Source: Photobacterium halotolerans DSM 18316
GTDB lineage: Bacteria; Pseudomonadota; Gammaproteobacteria; Enterobacterales; Vibrionaceae
Assembly: GCF_000425165.1 (NCBI RefSeq)
Contig: NZ_KE384324.1
Location: 57,201-121,200 of the forward strand
Reading direction: 5' to 3'
Length of the DNA stretch: 64,000 bases
The notes under the pieces were generated by a model. The model was not told where the DNA came from, searched no databases, and worked only from the letters and a program-made list of their open reading frames with translations. The position numbers and the translations under genes are program-made. The first letter of the stretch is position 1. Every line of letters begins with the position of its first letter. Below, in pieces: positions 10,623 through 20,045 of the stretch.

Positions 10623-12251
10623 ATGACTGCCAATTGGAATCTTAAAACCAAGCTTTCGATGCTGTTCACAGCCATCGCGCTTATCATTATTGCAGCCCTG
10701 TCTGCGATTTCTTATCACACCCTGGTCAATGCGGCGATGAGCAGTATTGATACAGAACTGAATACTGCTGCACAGGCCGTGGAACAGCTCATCGGCGATC
10801 TGCCTCATGATGAAGCCGGCCGTGATGATGCCCTGTATGACGACATGTCAGCCCATCTGACCCACTTTACCCAGGGGGCAAAACTGGAATGGGCTTACGC
10901 CACCGTGCGTCGCGGCGGCCAGGTGTTCTACACCTATATCAACCGGGATGAGAAAGAGTGGAAAAGCGGCCGCTATAAGAACTGGTATCTGGAGCAATAC
11001 CAGAAAGTGCCGGAAATGCTGTACGAAGCCTTTCGTACCGAAAAAACCCAGTATCAGAGCTATCAGGGCGAATACGGTATGTATCGCTCAATCTTCGTGC
11101 CTTTCCGCAGCGATAATGGCGATCTCCATGTCATCGGCATCGATGTCAAACTGACAGACATCGAAGAAGTCAAAACCGAAGCGCTGAAGAAAACCTTTCT
11201 GATAGCGGCCGTGTTCCTGGTACTGACAGTGATAGCGGCACGCATGATTGCCAATCTGATCGTCACCCCGGTCAATGGCCTCAATCTGGTGCTGCGTTCA
11301 CTGGCAAACGGCAACTGGGATCTGAACCAGCGCGTGCCAGTCCGCAGCCAGGATGAAATCGGCGAAATGTCCGATTCCTTCAATATCTTTATGGCCGCCC
11401 TGCGCCAGCGGATGCTCGAAGTGCAGCAGTCCTCCGACAGTGTGGCAGCCACCAGCGCCCAGCTCGACACCCTGATCCGCGCCGTGACAGAGCGCTCGAT
11501 GACCCAGTCGGAACATGTCGGCAGCAGTGCCACCGCGATTGAAGAGCTGGCAGCCAGCGCCCAGAGCATCACTGAGATTGTCGATAACGCTAACCAGCAA
11601 ATGGGTCAGTTCGAACTGCTGACCCAAAATACCGTCGAAGCCATAGATAACGCAGTACGTGGTATGCAGTCTGTCCAGCTGGAAACCAATACCGTGGCCA
11701 ACAAGCTGCAACAGCTTGACAACCGTGCCAGTGAAATCAACTCCATTGTCGAAGTCATCAAAGACATTGCCGATCAAACCAACCTGCTGGCACTCAATGC
11801 GGCGATTGAAGCGGCACGTGCCGGTGCACAGGGTCGCGGCTTTGCCGTGGTCGCCGATGAAGTCCGCCAGTTGTCCGAGCGCACCGCCAAAGCCACGGTA
11901 GAGATCAGCACCATGATCCGCTCGATCCAGACCGACACCAGTGACACCACCCAAACCATGCAGCACGCCGTCGACCGGGTTGACAGCAGTGTGCAGCACG
12001 CTGATCAGGCCAACGCATCCCTCAGTTTCTTTAACCAGGAAATCTCAGCGGTCAGTTCCGGCATGGAAGAAATCGCCGGTTCGGTCAAGGAGCAGGCTCA
12101 CGCCTCAGATCACCTGTCTCGCAATGTCGCTTCCCTGAGTGACAGCGCGGAAGAAAACCGCCTGTCCACCCTGGAAGCTCAGCAGGGGGTTGATGAACTC
12201 AAACGCCGTGCCAGTGCGCTGCACCAGGTCGTCAATCAATTCACCCTGTAA
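10623..12251 (+). CDS. methyl-accepting chemotaxis protein paired with racemase
   Basis: Chemoreceptor of 542 residues. TM1 is near 10-30, a periplasmic domain of about 160 residues ([21 protein letters not shown] region) follows, TM2 is near 190-210, then HAMP and the signalling coiled coil with an intact tip [18 protein letters not shown]. The racemase gene begins 26 bp downstream on the same strand, so the two are probably cotranscribed. In Vibrio cholerae a chemoreceptor likewise adjoins the broad-specificity racemase BsrV and has been reported to respond to D-amino acids. By synteny this one may sense the racemase products (inference). Confidence 0.9.
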   Translation: MTANWNLKTKLSMLFTAIALIIIAALSAISYHTLVNAAMSSIDTELNTAAQAVEQLIGDLPHDEAGRDDALYDDMSAHLTHFTQGAKLEWAYATVRRGGQVFYTYINRDEKEWKSGRYKNWYLEQYQKVPEMLYEAFRTEKTQYQSYQGEYGMYRSIFVPFRSDNGDLHVIGIDVKLTDIEEVKTEALKKTFLIAAVFLVLTVIAARMIANLIVTPVNGLNLVLRSLANGNWDLNQRVPVRSQDEIGEMSDSFNIFMAALRQRMLEVQQSSDSVAATSAQLDTLIRAVTERSMTQSEHVGSSATAIEELAASAQSITEIVDNANQQMGQFELLTQNTVEAIDNAVRGMQSVQLETNTVANKLQQLDNRASEINSIVEVIKDIADQTNLLALNAAIEAARAGAQGRGFAVVADEVRQLSERTAKATVEISTMIRSIQTDTSDTTQTMQHAVDRVDSSVQHADQANASLSFFNQEISAVSSGMEEIAGSVKEQAHASDHLSRNVASLSDSAEENRLSTLEAQQGVDELKRRASALHQVVNQFTL

Positions 12252-12276
12252 CCTGTAATAACCACAGAGACTTACA

Positions 12277-13509
12277 ATGAAAAACTTTACATTCTCACTG
12301 ATTGCCCTCGCCATGATGGGGACCACTTCCGCTTCCATGCAGGCCACGGCGGCGCCCATGCTGCCCGGCATTGAGCAGACCAGCACCATGGAAGAGATCC
12401 AGACAGCCAATGCCTGGGTGGAAGTCGACAAGGCGGCGTTTGAGTCAAACATTGCGCACCTGCAAAAACATGTCGGCAGCAACACCGCCATCTGCGCGGT
12501 CATGAAGGCCGACGCCTACGGCAACGGTATTGCCAACCTGCTGCCTTCTGTGATGCAAAGCGGCATTCCTTGTGTTGGCATCACCAGCAACGCGGAAGCG
12601 CGCCTGGTACGAGAAATGGGCTTTAACGGTCGCCTGATGCGCCTGCGTGCAGCGACCCCCTCTGAAATCGAAACCGCCGTTGACCTTAAACTTGAAGAAT
12701 TGATCGGCACCAGACAGCAGGCCAGGATCATCGCCCGCATTGCCCGCCAGCACGACACAGTGATCCCGGTCCACCTGGCACTGAACTCCGCCAGCATGGG
12801 CCGTAACGGTCTGGAAATGCGCAGCCAGAGCGGCCAGAAAGAAGCCAGAAAGATAGTGAACACCCAACACCTGCAGGTGGTGGGTATCATGACCCACTTC
12901 CCGACCGAAGATCTGGAGGAAATCCGTGCCGGTCTGCAGCAGTTCAGGCAGGACAGCCAGTGGATCTTCAGGCACACGGATCTGGAGCGTGAGGATGTCC
13001 TGCTGCATGCGGCCAACTCGTTCACCACTCTGATGGTGCCGGAAGCCCAACTCGACATGGTGCGTACCGGCGGCGCCCTGTACGGTGATACCACACCGGC
13101 GTTCCCGGAGTACCAGCGCATTGTATCGTTCAAGACCCAGATCGCCTCTGTTCACCACCTGCCGGCAGGTTCAACCATAGGGTACAGCAAGACGGAAACC
13201 CTGCAGCGCGATTCGGTGCTGGCCAACCTGCCCGTCGGTTACTCGGATGCTTTCCCTCGCTCGCTGAGCCGTGTCGGTGAAGTGCTGATCAAGGGGCAGC
13301 GTGCCAAAGTACTGGGTTCAACCTCGATGAACACCACTATGGTCGACATCACAGATATCAAAGGCGTGAAACCTGGCGAGGAAGTGGTACTGTTCGGCCG
13401 TCAGGGCCGCGACGAAATCACCATCGGCGAGACCGAAGATCATTCAGGCCGCATCCTGTCGGAAATCTATACCCTGTGGGGCACCTCAAACCCGAAAGTG
13501 CTGAAATAA
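12277..13509 (+). CDS. periplasmic broad-specificity amino-acid racemase (Bsr type)
   Basis: PLP-dependent fold-III alanine-racemase homologue with a Sec signal peptide (about 26 residues, cleavage near ATAA-PM), so it acts in the periplasm, unlike biosynthetic Alr. The PLP lysine is Lys77 in VMKADAYGNG. The C-terminal beta domain with VGYSDAFPRSLSR is present. Length 410 fits the Bsr family, which makes non-canonical D-amino acids such as D-Met, D-Leu and D-Arg that modulate peptidoglycan. It forms an operon with the upstream chemoreceptor. The broad substrate range is assigned from the signal peptide plus synteny, not from a residue test. Confidence 0.88.
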   Translation: MKNFTFSLIALAMMGTTSASMQATAAPMLPGIEQTSTMEEIQTANAWVEVDKAAFESNIAHLQKHVGSNTAICAVMKADAYGNGIANLLPSVMQSGIPCVGITSNAEARLVREMGFNGRLMRLRAATPSEIETAVDLKLEELIGTRQQARIIARIARQHDTVIPVHLALNSASMGRNGLEMRSQSGQKEARKIVNTQHLQVVGIMTHFPTEDLEEIRAGLQQFRQDSQWIFRHTDLEREDVLLHAANSFTTLMVPEAQLDMVRTGGALYGDTTPAFPEYQRIVSFKTQIASVHHLPAGSTIGYSKTETLQRDSVLANLPVGYSDAFPRSLSRVGEVLIKGQRAKVLGSTSMNTTMVDITDIKGVKPGEEVVLFGRQGRDEITIGETEDHSGRILSEIYTLWGTSNPKVLK

Positions 13510-13518
13510 TTCAGCTTT

Positions 13519-13549
13519 CCCCTGAGGCCCTTCCCCTTGGCCTCAGGGG
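13519..13549 (+). terminator. hairpin after the racemase gene
   Basis: Arms CCCCTGAGGCC (from 13519) and GGCCTCAGGGG (to 13549) make a perfect 11-bp stem with a 9-base loop. Only a weak T tract follows (ACCTTTCC), so termination may be incomplete. Confidence 0.65.
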
Positions 13550-13746
13550 ACCTTTCCAGCCCGCTTCTCTGCTGCCTTCCCCATATTGAGTAATTTCTCT
13601 TCTCGTGACCATTAAAAGAGATCATGGTCCAACCTCTCGATTCTTGGGCACTTTCAGGGCATATTCTGCGTCCGTTTTACCGAGCAGAAATTCTAAGGTT
13701 GCCAGCCCCTTCGCTCGGATCCCTCCAGCTTTTTGACGAGAACACG

Positions 13747-14646
13747 ATGAAAATTGGCATTTTGTCCCAGAACGCAAATCTGTATTCCACCCGACGTCTG
13801 CGCGAAGCCTGCGAACAACGGGGCCATGAAGCCGTGGTCATTAACGCCCTGCGCTGCTATATGAATATCAACTCTGTGCAACCTTCCATCCACTTTGAAG
13901 GTCATGATGTGGTCGGCATTGATGCCATCATTCCGCGCATCGGAGCCGATATCACCTTTTACGGCTGCTCTGTTCTGCGTCAGTTTGAAATGATGAATGT
14001 CTTTTCCATCAACCAGTCGATTGCCATTTCGCGTTCGCGGGACAAACTGCGCTCCCTGCAGTTGCTGAGCCGCAAAGGCGTCGGTATGCCGATCACCGGC
14101 TTTGCCAGCAAACCTGATGACGTCAAAGATCTGATCAAAATGGTCGGCGGCACGCCTGTGGTGATCAAGCTGCTGGAAGGTACCCAAGGTATAGGTGTGG
14201 TGCTGGCGGAAACCCAGAAAGCCGCAGAAAGTGTGATTGAAGCTTTCATGGGCCTGAAAGCCAACATCATGATTCAGGAATACATTGCAGAAGCCGGCGG
14301 TGCCGATATCCGCTGTTTCGTACTGGGTGACAAAGTGATCGCGTCGATGAAGCGCCAGGCCGCCGAGGGGGAATTCCGCTCCAACCTGCATCGCGGGGGC
14401 AGTGCCTCGTTAGTGCGTATTACTCCGGAAGAGCGCCGTACCGCGGTGGCGGCGGCAAAAGCCATGGGGCTGAATGTGGCAGGTGTTGACCTGCTGCGCT
14501 CCAACCGCGGGCCGCTGATCATGGAAGTGAACTCTTCCCCGGGCCTGGAAGGGATTGAGCATGCCACCGGCAAAGACATTGCCGGCATGATTGTTGAGTA
14601 CATAGAAAAACACGCGGCTAAAAAACGCCGTCACCAGCAGCAATAA
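13747..14646 (+). CDS. rimK: RimK, ATP-grasp glutamate ligase for ribosomal protein S6
   Basis: ATP-grasp enzyme that adds glutamates to the C terminus of ribosomal protein S6 and can make poly-alpha-glutamate. It is 299 residues. ATP-grasp elements are seen: [16 protein letters not shown] (phosphate loop), [19 protein letters not shown] and [15 protein letters not shown] (metal-binding Glu/Asn). The open frame runs back to 13624, but MKIGILSQN at 13747 is the family start. A hairpin follows at 14665-14689. Confidence 0.93.
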   Translation: MKIGILSQNANLYSTRRLREACEQRGHEAVVINALRCYMNINSVQPSIHFEGHDVVGIDAIIPRIGADITFYGCSVLRQFEMMNVFSINQSIAISRSRDKLRSLQLLSRKGVGMPITGFASKPDDVKDLIKMVGGTPVVIKLLEGTQGIGVVLAETQKAAESVIEAFMGLKANIMIQEYIAEAGGADIRCFVLGDKVIASMKRQAAEGEFRSNLHRGGSASLVRITPEERRTAVAAAKAMGLNVAGVDLLRSNRGPLIMEVNSSPGLEGIEHATGKDIAGMIVEYIEKHAAKKRRHQQQ

Positions 14647-14664
14647 ACCTTTGTATCGCGACAA

Positions 14665-14689
14665 GCTGCCTCTGACACCAGGAGGCAGC
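14665..14689 (+). terminator. hairpin downstream of rimK
   Basis: Arms GCTGCCTC (14665-14672) and GAGGCAGC (14682-14689) form a perfect stem. The following CAGTACAGGCTTTTCC supplies a short T run, and that run is also the first unit of the repeat array described next. Confidence 0.6.
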
Positions 14690-14691
14690 CA

Positions 14692-15240
14692 GTACAGGCT
14701 TTTCCAGCAAAAACACCAATAAGCTAACCGTCGTTATACCCCTCTGCAGCACCTGTCTGAAAACAAAATCAAGATATTGATAATAAACAACTTTTTATTG
14801 TGTGCAGCTTTTTCAGTTATTTTCCAGATGACGCTGATGCGGTCTTTTCATAATGATCTGCGGGATTGAGCCAGCCATTACAACGACAACAGGCAAGGCC
14901 ATCACACACAAACAGCTTTTACCCTTAAAAGCAGCTTTTTTATGCACACCATTAGATACAGCTAATTAAGTCGATGTTAAACACAATTAAGGTATTGATT
15001 TTAAATACATTTATTAAGTGTACAGCTTTTCCGGCTTTTTTCCCGGTGAACCCGGTCACTGTTAACGGCGGCCCATGGCTAATAAAAATCACATCACTAC
15101 CCTCTGGTACGGCTTTTTGCCTCACAGTCAGCGTTTTACTGTTCAATTACGGGGAGCTGAATGGAAAAGTAAATAAAACCAACATAAACATCTGATTTTA
15201 TTAGAAATAAAAATACGTACAGCTTTTTAAGCAATTTTCC
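14692..15240. repeat. degenerate tandem array, unit about 110 bp, core GTACAGCTTTT
   Basis: The core (G)TACAGCTTTT or a close variant recurs with the CAG (or equivalent) at 14695, 14805, 14913, 15023, 15110 and 15220, giving steps of 110, 108, 110, 87 and 110 bp. An extra copy is at 14932. Copies at 14805, 15023 and 15220 are closest: each is preceded by about 30 bp of AT-rich DNA and followed by TTTTCC(C). Those at 15023 and 15220 are then followed by GAACCC. No convincing ORF lies here. The role is unknown: tandem small RNAs, a protein-binding array and decayed duplications all remain possible. Confidence 0.55.
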
Positions 15241-15242
15241 CG

Positions 15243-15273
15243 CCGAACCCTGTCCTGGTATTGCAGGGTTCGG
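15243..15273 (-). terminator. hairpin after the modF-like gene
   Basis: Arms CCGAACCCTG (15243-15252) and CAGGGTTCGG (15264-15273) give a perfect 10-bp stem just past the stop of the minus-strand ABC gene. There is no strong T run behind it (CGGGAAAATT). Confidence 0.55.
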
Positions 15274-15283
15274 CACCTCACTG

Positions 15284-16732
15284 TTATGCGGTGGAGTAGA
15301 CTTTCACGCCGTAGCCACCTTCGGGATCGGCGACAAAATCCACAAAATGCTCAATCGCCTCTAAGGCGTCTTCTTCGTGGTGCGTCACGTAAAGCAACTG
15401 GCTGATCTTCGCCGACGCAATACGATTCAAAGCCTGATACACCAGTTTGCGATTGAGATAATCCAGCCCCTGATACGGCTCGTCCAATATCAGCAAGGCC
15501 GGTTGTTTGATCAGAGCACGGCCAATCAGCAGCAATCTTTGCTGACCGTAATCCAGCTCCCGGAAACCGACTTTTTCAAACTCCGCCATTTCAAGCAGCC
15601 CCAGCCATTCACGGGCCAGCAGCACTTCGCGCTTGCTCGGCTGCTGATACAAGCCGATGGAGTCGTAAAACCCTGACAGCAGTACATCCAGCGCCGGGCA
15701 GCCGACGCGGTATTGCAGGTGCAAAGCCGAAGACACCACACCGATGTGTTTTTTCACGTCCCAGATAGTTTCGCCACTGCCGCGCTTCATGCCCAGCACG
15801 GTCACATCGTTGCTGTAGCACTGCGGATGATCGCCCAGCACCAGTCCCAGCAAAGTACTTTTCCCGCACCCGTTCGGGCCGCGGATCTGCCAGTGCTGGC
15901 CTTGCTCGATCTGCCAGTCCACACCAGAGAAAATCCTGGCCCCCACGTATTCCACTCTGACATCCCGCATTGAAACCAGAGGATTGGGGTAATCATGCGC
16001 CGTCTGATGGGCCTGTAACAGGGCCAGCATAGCGTCACTTTTTTGCCCGGACAAGGCTTTCATCTGCGCCATCACAGGGTGCGACAGCCAGGCGTCACGG
16101 CTGAGCACCTGCGACAGCTGCTTCTCGTCAAACAGCGCAACATGGCTGATAAAAGGCGGCAGTTCATCTTCCCGCGAAGTCACTATCAGTAGTTGCATCT
16201 GTTGCGACAGTTCATCGAGCAACTGTGACAACGCCTGGCGGTGCTGCACATCCAGGCCGGCATAGGGCTCATCTAAAATCAGCAGCGCTGGCTTGGTTGC
16301 CAGCGCGCGTGCCAGCATCACCCTGCGGGTCTCACCGGTAGAGAGCTGGCGAAATCCCCGCTGCCTGAGGTGGAGGAGATCTGTCTTTTCCAGCAGTGCC
16401 TCCAGCTCCGCTGGGTTGCACCCGGCTTCCAGCACCAGGGCTTCAACCGTGGTGCCGTAGTCAATGCTGTCGCTAAAATCGCTCTCGTCTTTGTCCAGTT
16501 CCAGATCGAGCAACCTTTGCTGTTCGTGCAATGAAATACAGGCAACCGGGTGCGGCAGATCCTGGATCTGGCCTTGGTCCGGCGTCAGTTCGCCACTGAA
16601 AATTCTGACCAGCAGTGAAGCGGCATGGCTGTGGGTGGAAAATATTCCCCAGTGCTGGCCCGGTTCAATGTGCCAGCTGTCGATATACAGCGATGCCGAC
16701 TCGGTGTGGTGTTTTAAATCCTGAATATGCAT
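15284..16732 (-). CDS. modF: ModF/PhrA-type tandem ATP-binding cassette protein
   Basis: Cytoplasmic ABC protein with two nucleotide-binding domains and no membrane part. In NBD2 (about residues 245-480) Walker A GPNGCGKST, the signature-like LDYGQQRL and Walker B LLILDEPYQGLD are intact. In NBD1 the signature LSTGETRR and Walker B LLILDEPYAGLD are intact, but the Walker A position reads STHSHAAS with no Gly-Lys, so it should not bind nucleotide normally. Block order and the GSGETIWDVKKHIG segment match E. coli ModF, whose role is poorly known. No molybdate transporter genes are nearby. Length 482 is normal. Confidence 0.85.
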   Translation of the reverse strand: MHIQDLKHHTESASLYIDSWHIEPGQHWGIFSTHSHAASLLVRIFSGELTPDQGQIQDLPHPVACISLHEQQRLLDLELDKDESDFSDSIDYGTTVEALVLEAGCNPAELEALLEKTDLLHLRQRGFRQLSTGETRRVMLARALATKPALLILDEPYAGLDVQHRQALSQLLDELSQQMQLLIVTSREDELPPFISHVALFDEKQLSQVLSRDAWLSHPVMAQMKALSGQKSDAMLALLQAHQTAHDYPNPLVSMRDVRVEYVGARIFSGVDWQIEQGQHWQIRGPNGCGKSTLLGLVLGDHPQCYSNDVTVLGMKRGSGETIWDVKKHIGVVSSALHLQYRVGCPALDVLLSGFYDSIGLYQQPSKREVLLAREWLGLLEMAEFEKVGFRELDYGQQRLLLIGRALIKQPALLILDEPYQGLDYLNRKLVYQALNRIASAKISQLLYVTHHEEDALEAIEHFVDFVADPEGGYGVKVYSTA

Positions 16733-16813
16733 ATCAACTTTCCTTAGTCTCTCATCCCTCCATAGTGCATAACTTATTGTCTGATTTCTATCCGTTCCTG
16801 ACTGTTAAGACAA

Positions 16814-16841
16814 TAAAAAAGCCGACGTTTGCACGTCAGCC
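16814..16841 (-). terminator. terminator of the LysR-type regulator
   Basis: On the minus strand the stem GCTGACGT/ACGTCGGC (16821-16840, one G-T pair) is followed by TTTTTTATT. Confidence 0.8.
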
Positions 16842-16864
16842 TGACATTCTCAAATGATGATTTT

Positions 16865-17773
16865 TCACACCAGGGCGGGACTTGGCGGGGACTCCACCAT
16901 TGTTTTCAGGTTACTGAACAGCTCAAACAAGGTATTCACTTCCCCCACATGGGCCTGATCCGGACTCATCCCCAGCTGCAGCCTGACCACCCGGCTTTTG
17001 CCCTTGGTCAGATCCACCGGCACCAACTCACCGCGCGCCAGTTGCTCTTTAATGCTATGGACCGGCAGCCAGCCAAATCCCAGTCCCTGCCCGACCGACG
17101 CCATTGCAGCCGTCAGGCTGCTGACCGTCAGCCGCTGGTGGGATCCCAGCCAGCCGCTGTCCACGTTCTGATTACCCGAGTCACGGATCACCACCTGACG
17201 GTAACGTTTGAGCTCCGGCTGAAACACCTGAGTTTCAGCGGCCAGCGGAAAAGAAGGGGCGCAGACGCAAAGCAGTTCGATCTCGGCCAGGGGCTCCAGC
17301 ACGGTTTCTTTGGGCAGACGGCCGGCAATCGCCAGCGACACGCTGCCCGACTCCATTAACTGCCCGGCACCGGATAAGGAGGTTTCAAAAACCCGTATCG
17401 ACACCGTCGGATAGGCCTGATAAAAGCGTTCAAACACGCGCTGGATATAATCGAACGGCAGCAGGACATCGACAGCCACATTGATTTCTGTCATCAGCTG
17501 GCCCTGGTATTTCGAGGCCAGCGCTTCAATCTGGGTGGCATTGTTATGTAAGCTTTGTGCCCGCGGCAACAGACTGTGACCCAGATCCGTTAAGGTGGAT
17601 TTTCTGCCTTCAACGATAAACAGTGAATGTCCCAGTAAGGACTCCATTTTCTTGATACTGTGACACACGGCGGACTGGCTTTTATTCAGTTTCTGAGCCG
17701 CTTTCATCGCGCTGCCCTGTTCGGCAATCGCAATAAAAGCCCGCCACATTTCTAAGGTTACGCGCGCTGACAT
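16865..17773 (-). CDS. LysR-family transcriptional regulator
   Basis: A 302-residue regulator with an N-terminal winged helix-turn-helix (residues about 5-65, AAQKLNKSQSAVCHSIKKMES) and a LysR effector-binding domain. It is divergent from the enoyl-CoA hydratase gene, with 207 bp between starts, the classic arrangement for control of a neighbour. The shared gap is AT-rich (17800-17890) and should hold the operator, but no clean T-N11-A site was picked out. The effector is unknown; an acyl-CoA or branched-chain intermediate would fit the neighbour (inference). Confidence 0.88.
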   Translation of the reverse strand: MSARVTLEMWRAFIAIAEQGSAMKAAQKLNKSQSAVCHSIKKMESLLGHSLFIVEGRKSTLTDLGHSLLPRAQSLHNNATQIEALASKYQGQLMTEINVAVDVLLPFDYIQRVFERFYQAYPTVSIRVFETSLSGAGQLMESGSVSLAIAGRLPKETVLEPLAEIELLCVCAPSFPLAAETQVFQPELKRYRQVVIRDSGNQNVDSGWLGSHQRLTVSSLTAAMASVGQGLGFGWLPVHSIKEQLARGELVPVDLTKGKSRVVRLQLGMSPDQAHVGEVNTLFELFSNLKTMVESPPSPALV

Positions 17774-17980
17774 GATTGATATCCCTCTAACCTACTCACT
17801 CTCAATATGTTTTTTTATTTGCTGAACGTTTGCTGACCATTGACTGAAAGCTAAGTTATAGTGCAACTTAATGATTATCAACACAATGAATAAAAATTAA
17901 ACTGTGAACTCGATCTATGCAGTTACGGCAACGGCCGTCAGCCCGACATAGACAGAACCACATCATGGAAGGGAGAAAAT

Positions 17981-18751
17981 ATGACTATTGAGTATCAGCT
18001 TGACCAACGTGGCTGTGCCCACATCCAGCTTAGCCGCGAGCAGGTGCACAATGCGCTGAACGAACAAGTGATCGCCGGTCTGATCGCCCTGATCGACCGG
18101 GCCCATCAGGAACAGGCGAAAGCCATTTTATTATCCAGCCGGGGGAAGCATTTTTCAGCCGGTGCCGATCTCGCCTGGATGAAATCGATGGCCAATAACT
18201 CGCGGGAGGAAAACCTGGCAGACTCCGCACAGCTTGCAGCACTGATGAGCAAACTCAATACCGCTTCAATGCCGGTGATCACTGTGGTTCAGGGAGCAGC
18301 CTACGGCGGTGCACTGGGACTGATCGCCTGCAGCGACATTGTGATTGCAGCCCGTAATGCCGCTTTCTGCCTCAGCGAAGTAAAACTGGGCCTTATTCCG
18401 GCGGTGATCAGTCCCTATGTGATCAGGGCAATGGGGGAATCTCAGGCCCGGCGCTATTTTCTGACCGCCGAGGTGTTTAATGCTGAAGATGCTTTGCGTC
18501 TGGGCCTGATTCACCAAATCAGCGATGAACCGGGACAGGTGGCTGAGCAGATGCTGGAGCAGATCCTGATGAATTCGCCTCAGGCATTGATAGCGGCCAA
18601 ACAGTTGATTTCAGATGTTTCCGGCCGTTCGATTGATGCAGAGCTGATTGCTGATACCGCACAGCGCATTGCCGATATTCGCGTTTCTGAGGAAGGACAG
18701 GAGGGGCTGGCCGCCTTTTTTGACAAGCGGCCGCCATCCTGGGTCAGCTAA
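17981..18751 (+). CDS. enoyl-CoA hydratase/isomerase, methylglutaconyl-CoA hydratase-like
   Basis: Crotonase-fold enzyme of 256 residues. Oxyanion-hole segments are visible: SRGKHFSAGADLAWM (about residue 50-64) and GAAYGGALGL (about 106). A conserved glutamate lies in SEVKLGLIPAVI. The phrase FSAGADLAWMKSM resembles methylglutaconyl-CoA hydratases (LiuC/AtuE type) of leucine and terpenoid breakdown, but the remaining liu genes are absent. Start chosen from GGGAGAAAATATG. It may act with the HMG-CoA synthase-like operon at 20.6-27.1 kb, since both chemistries handle 3-methyl-branched acyl-CoAs (inference). Confidence 0.85.
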   Translation: MTIEYQLDQRGCAHIQLSREQVHNALNEQVIAGLIALIDRAHQEQAKAILLSSRGKHFSAGADLAWMKSMANNSREENLADSAQLAALMSKLNTASMPVITVVQGAAYGGALGLIACSDIVIAARNAAFCLSEVKLGLIPAVISPYVIRAMGESQARRYFLTAEVFNAEDALRLGLIHQISDEPGQVAEQMLEQILMNSPQALIAAKQLISDVSGRSIDAELIADTAQRIADIRVSEEGQEGLAAFFDKRPPSWVS

Positions 18752-18753
18752 GA

Positions 18754-19356
18754 TTACTGGCTGAGTTTCTTGGCCAGCTTAGCCACATGCTGGCCTTGGA
18801 ACTGGGCCATCGACAGTTCCTTAGACGAAGGCTGACGCGAACCGTCACCACCTGCGATACAGGCCGCACCCAGCGGAGAGCCGCCTTTGACTTCCGAGAG
18901 ATCCGTCAGCTCAGAGGCCGTGTAAGGCAAACCCACCACTACCATGCCGTGGTGAAACAAAGTGGTATGGAATGACTGCAAAGTGGTTTCATTGCCGCCG
19001 CCGGTACCGGTTGAGGTAAACACGCTGCCGACTTTACCCACCAGTTTCTTCTCAAACCATAACCCACCGGTCTGGTCGAGGAAGTTACGCATCTGAGCCG
19101 CCATGTTACCGAAGCGGGTCGGCGTACCAAAGATAATGGCATCGTAATTGGCCAGCTCGCCAGGCGTGGCAATCGGCGCCTGCTGATCCAGCTGAATACC
19201 GGATTGCTTGGCAATCTCTTCCGGCACCAGTTCAGGGACGCGCTTAATATCAACCTGCACATCACTGACACTCTTGGCCCCTTCTGCCACTGCGTGCGCC
19301 ATTGTTTCAACATGTCCATAGCTTGAATAATAAAGAACCAGTACTTTTGTCGTCAT
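18754..19356 (-). CDS. wrbA: NAD(P)H:quinone oxidoreductase WrbA
   Basis: Flavodoxin-like FMN enzyme that reduces quinones by two electrons and limits redox cycling. It is 200 residues. The FMN phosphate loop [12 protein letters not shown] is near residue 10, and [25 protein letters not shown] and [23 protein letters not shown] are the WrbA hallmarks. It converges with the hydratase gene (2 bp between stops) and lies 68 bp downstream of the DsbA-family gene on the same strand, probably as one unit. Confidence 0.95.
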   Translation of the reverse strand: MTTKVLVLYYSSYGHVETMAHAVAEGAKSVSDVQVDIKRVPELVPEEIAKQSGIQLDQQAPIATPGELANYDAIIFGTPTRFGNMAAQMRNFLDQTGGLWFEKKLVGKVGSVFTSTGTGGGNETTLQSFHTTLFHHGMVVVGLPYTASELTDLSEVKGGSPLGAACIAGGDGSRQPSSKELSMAQFQGQHVAKLAKKLSQ

Positions 19357-19424
19357 TGTGCTATCTCACTTAAATGTAATTAGAAATCTGTCATGTTTTC
19401 CGGTTATCCGGACTATATCTGGTG

Positions 19425-20045
19425 TTATTGCAAAAACAGCTGATCGATTTGTTCGTTGGTCAGGGTGTCAGTCACCACATGCTCGCCATTGATAATCAGG
19501 CTTGGAATACTGCGCAGGTTAAACTCTCTGGCACGATTGAGATCGGCTTCTACCGCCTGGCGAACTTCATCGCTGTCCAGCGCTTTGGCAAAAGCTGCCG
19601 TATCCAGACCAATATTGCCTGCGGCGGCGATGATGACGTCACGATCACCAATGTTATCGTTCACTTTCAGGTGCAGACGCTGGATTTCATCGAAGTAATC
19701 CCAGTGGGTGTCAGAATTGCCAAGTAACTCAGCCGCCTTGGCGCCCAGTGCCGCCAGATAACCGCTCGGGTAAGAAAATGGCTGAGCACGCATGCCTTCA
19801 ATATTAAAGCGGGTCGGATCATCCGCTCTTTGCTGACAGGCGACCCAGTGATTGAGGATTTCAGATTTGGCCGCCGCCAGAGAGCCAAAACGCTGTACCA
19901 TTTCCTCATCATTGCGTTGCAGGACAAAGCAGCGTTGTTTGACGTCGACATCGGCACGTTCAACCAGCTTGCGCAGCCGTGGACTCAGGACATAACACCA
20001 GCCGCAGACTGCATCGTGAAAAAATTCAATCGTTACTTTAGACAT
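19425..20045 (-). CDS. DsbA-family oxidoreductase (CGWC active site)
   Basis: Thioredoxin-fold protein of 206 residues. The redox motif CGWC is near residue 15 (FFHDAVCGWCYV), a helical insertion follows, and the cis-proline loop is IPSLIING. There is no signal peptide, so it is cytoplasmic, like FrnE/2-hydroxychromene isomerase-type DsbA relatives. It probably reduces or oxidises small thiols or proteins under oxidative stress, in keeping with wrbA immediately downstream. The exact substrate is unknown. Confidence 0.85.
   Translation of the reverse strand: MSKVTIEFFHDAVCGWCYVLSPRLRKLVERADVDVKQRCFVLQRNDEEMVQRFGSLAAAKSEILNHWVACQQRADDPTRFNIEGMRAQPFSYPSGYLAALGAKAAELLGNSDTHWDYFDEIQRLHLKVNDNIGDRDVIIAAAGNIGLDTAAFAKALDSDEVRQAVEADLNRAREFNLRSIPSLIINGEHVVTDTLTNEQIDQLFLQ

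Noticed and set aside
14952..15146. 64-codon open frame on the minus strand in the rimK-modF gap
   Set aside because: It crosses repeat units, has no ribosome site and no recognisable sequence.
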